The notes beneath the pieces were generated by a model. The model was not told the DNA's origin and did no database searches. It saw only the letters and a program-made list of their open reading frames with translations. A DNA stretch of 64,000 nt from Sphingobacteriaceae bacterium (GTDB lineage: Bacteria > Bacteroidota > Bacteroidia > UBA7662): contig PNNG01000022.1 of assembly GCA_013824115.1 (NCBI GenBank), positions 228,119 through 292,118 of the forward strand, read 5' to 3'. Below are positions 63,365 through 64,000 of this stretch, piece after piece. Position 1 is the first letter of the stretch; every line of letters begins with the position of its first letter. The translations under genes were made by a program, and so were the position numbers.

Positions 63365-63621
63365 ATGCCTCCTTTTAAACAAACGCTGGTACTGTCGCAG
63401 GCCCAAACGGTGGTTTCCACCTTGTAGTTGCCTTCGAGCGTGCTAAAATACAATCTTACTTTCACATGGTGGGTATTGCCCAGGCGCATGGCATATTCCA
63501 ACTTGCTTTGCAAAGCCTGGTTGTTGCTGGGTTCCACCCGGTTGAAACGCAACGAACGAATGAGGCTTTTGTCGATAGGCACAAAGTGCTCATGGGTGCT
63601 GGTTAAAAGGGTATTTTCCAT
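63322..63621 (-). CDS. Small protein of unknown function at the head of the kinase operon
   Basis: 99 residues, no signal peptide, predominantly beta-like, ending 'GGIWIPLSHIRGVEFY'. It resembles short Bacteroidota hypothetical proteins with an 'IPL..I..V' ending, but I assign no function. It begins 'MENTLLTSTHEHFVPIDKSL', and its last 43 bases overlap the start of the YceI gene. It is probably expressed with the kinase. Confidence 0.6.
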   Translation of the reverse strand: MENTLLTSTHEHFVPIDKSLIRSLRFNRVEPSNNQALQSKLEYAMRLGNTHHVKVRLYFSTLEGNYKVETTVWACDSTSVCLKGGIWIPLSHIRGVEFY

Positions 63622-63811
63622 GGTGCAAACATTTTAACTGTACCAAGTTCATTCAGAAAAACAGAAGCACCAAGCTTGCCATGCCGAATGCGCAAAAGAT
63701 GACATTCAAAGGAGAAATGGGAAGGTTGAATGCGGCAATGGGGTTGCGGGTGGTGAAGCGGCGTTAAATGGGGCGTCCATCCAGCACAATGGGGTGAACG
63801 ATGTGGGTTGC

Positions 63812-63908
63812 TATGTCGCCCTTACAGGGCTCAGATCGGAAGGGAAATCAACAAGGCTATAATCATATCGCCCCGCTGGGGCTTGCATGACTGTAGCCCT
63901 ACCGGGCG
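63812..63908. repeat. Cluster of short GC-rich hairpin modules
   Basis: Three similar palindromes: GCCCT-TAC-AGGGC (63818-63830, preceded by TATGTC), GCCCC-GCT-GGGGC (63870-63882, preceded by TATATC) and GCCC-TACC-GGGC (63896-63907). The repeated TAT(G/A)TC plus hairpin looks like an interspersed repeat family. The remaining bases from 63638 to 64000 hold no gene that I can support. Confidence 0.5.
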
Positions 63909-64000
63909 CATCTACGGTTGAAATGCCGGAATGCTTTACTCGATTTCGGCAAATAAATCATACTGTTTATCCACAAGACGACAACTTTGGCGTCAAATCT

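Noticed and set aside
1..64000. CRISPR array, prophage, secretion or toxin-antitoxin locus
   Set aside because: No regularly spaced repeats, phage structural genes, integrase or paired toxin/antitoxin genes are seen. The only mobile-element gene is the RAYT.

Overview
The window comes from a chromosome of the phylum Bacteroidota. Several markers agree on this: a type IX secretion C-terminal sorting domain, the gene order rpmB-rpmG-DUF4295-ftsY-rimO, two DUF4199 proteins, bacillithiol synthesis (bshC), a LytTR regulator with a propeller-type sensor kinase, and -7 promoter boxes of the form TAnnTTTG. Shine-Dalgarno sequences are almost absent. I cannot name a genus. No rRNA, CRISPR array, prophage or complete insertion sequence is visible; the only transposase-like gene is a single-domain RAYT.

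Layout. 1-2.2 kb: end of an outer-membrane barrel gene and a SPOR protein. 2.3-4.7 kb (minus): M1 peptidase and an Mpo1-like membrane protein. 4.8-12.1 kb: a tightly overlapping operon of a BatA/VWA-like membrane protein, a dihydroorotase homologue that has lost its metal ligands, an acidic unknown protein, two DUF4199 proteins and two glycosyltransferases. 12.1-12.7 kb: RAYT with nearby palindromes. 12.7-15.4 kb: valS (minus). 15.4-19.9 kb: seven-haem cytochrome/TPR protein, MltG, thioesterase, YihY/BrkB protein. Then tRNA-Leu, an unknown lipoprotein, a T9SS cargo, a GH13 lipoprotein with an esterase-like hydrolase, a MITE-like repeat and tRNA-Ser. 27.5-32 kb: MATE pump, ccmB-ccmC-ccmD-like haem export genes and glutamate dehydrogenase. 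32-38 kb: complete RND efflux operon.

38-44 kb (minus): DsbA/FrnE-like protein, membrane protein, SPFH lipoprotein, tyrosine catabolism pair hppD-hmgA, and a TolB-like propeller. 44-48 kb: TPR lipoprotein, thrS, infC, rpmI, rplT; infC appears to start at an AUC codon behind a perfect AGGAGG. 48-51 kb (minus): an envelope cluster with a LolA-like protein, a YidD homologue carrying its own signal peptide, and two paralogous TPR/membrane proteins. 51-57 kb: rocD, then the ribosomal/ftsY/rimO/bshC genes. 57-63.6 kb (minus): YceI, OB-fold and two-domain cytochrome genes, then an operon of a small protein, a second YceI, a LytS-type kinase and a LytTR regulator. The last 360 bases hold GC-rich palindromic modules.

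Most of the window is housekeeping. The most unusual content is the degenerate dihydroorotase operon, the secreted YidD cluster, the AUC start of infC, and the MITE-like element beside tRNA-Ser.
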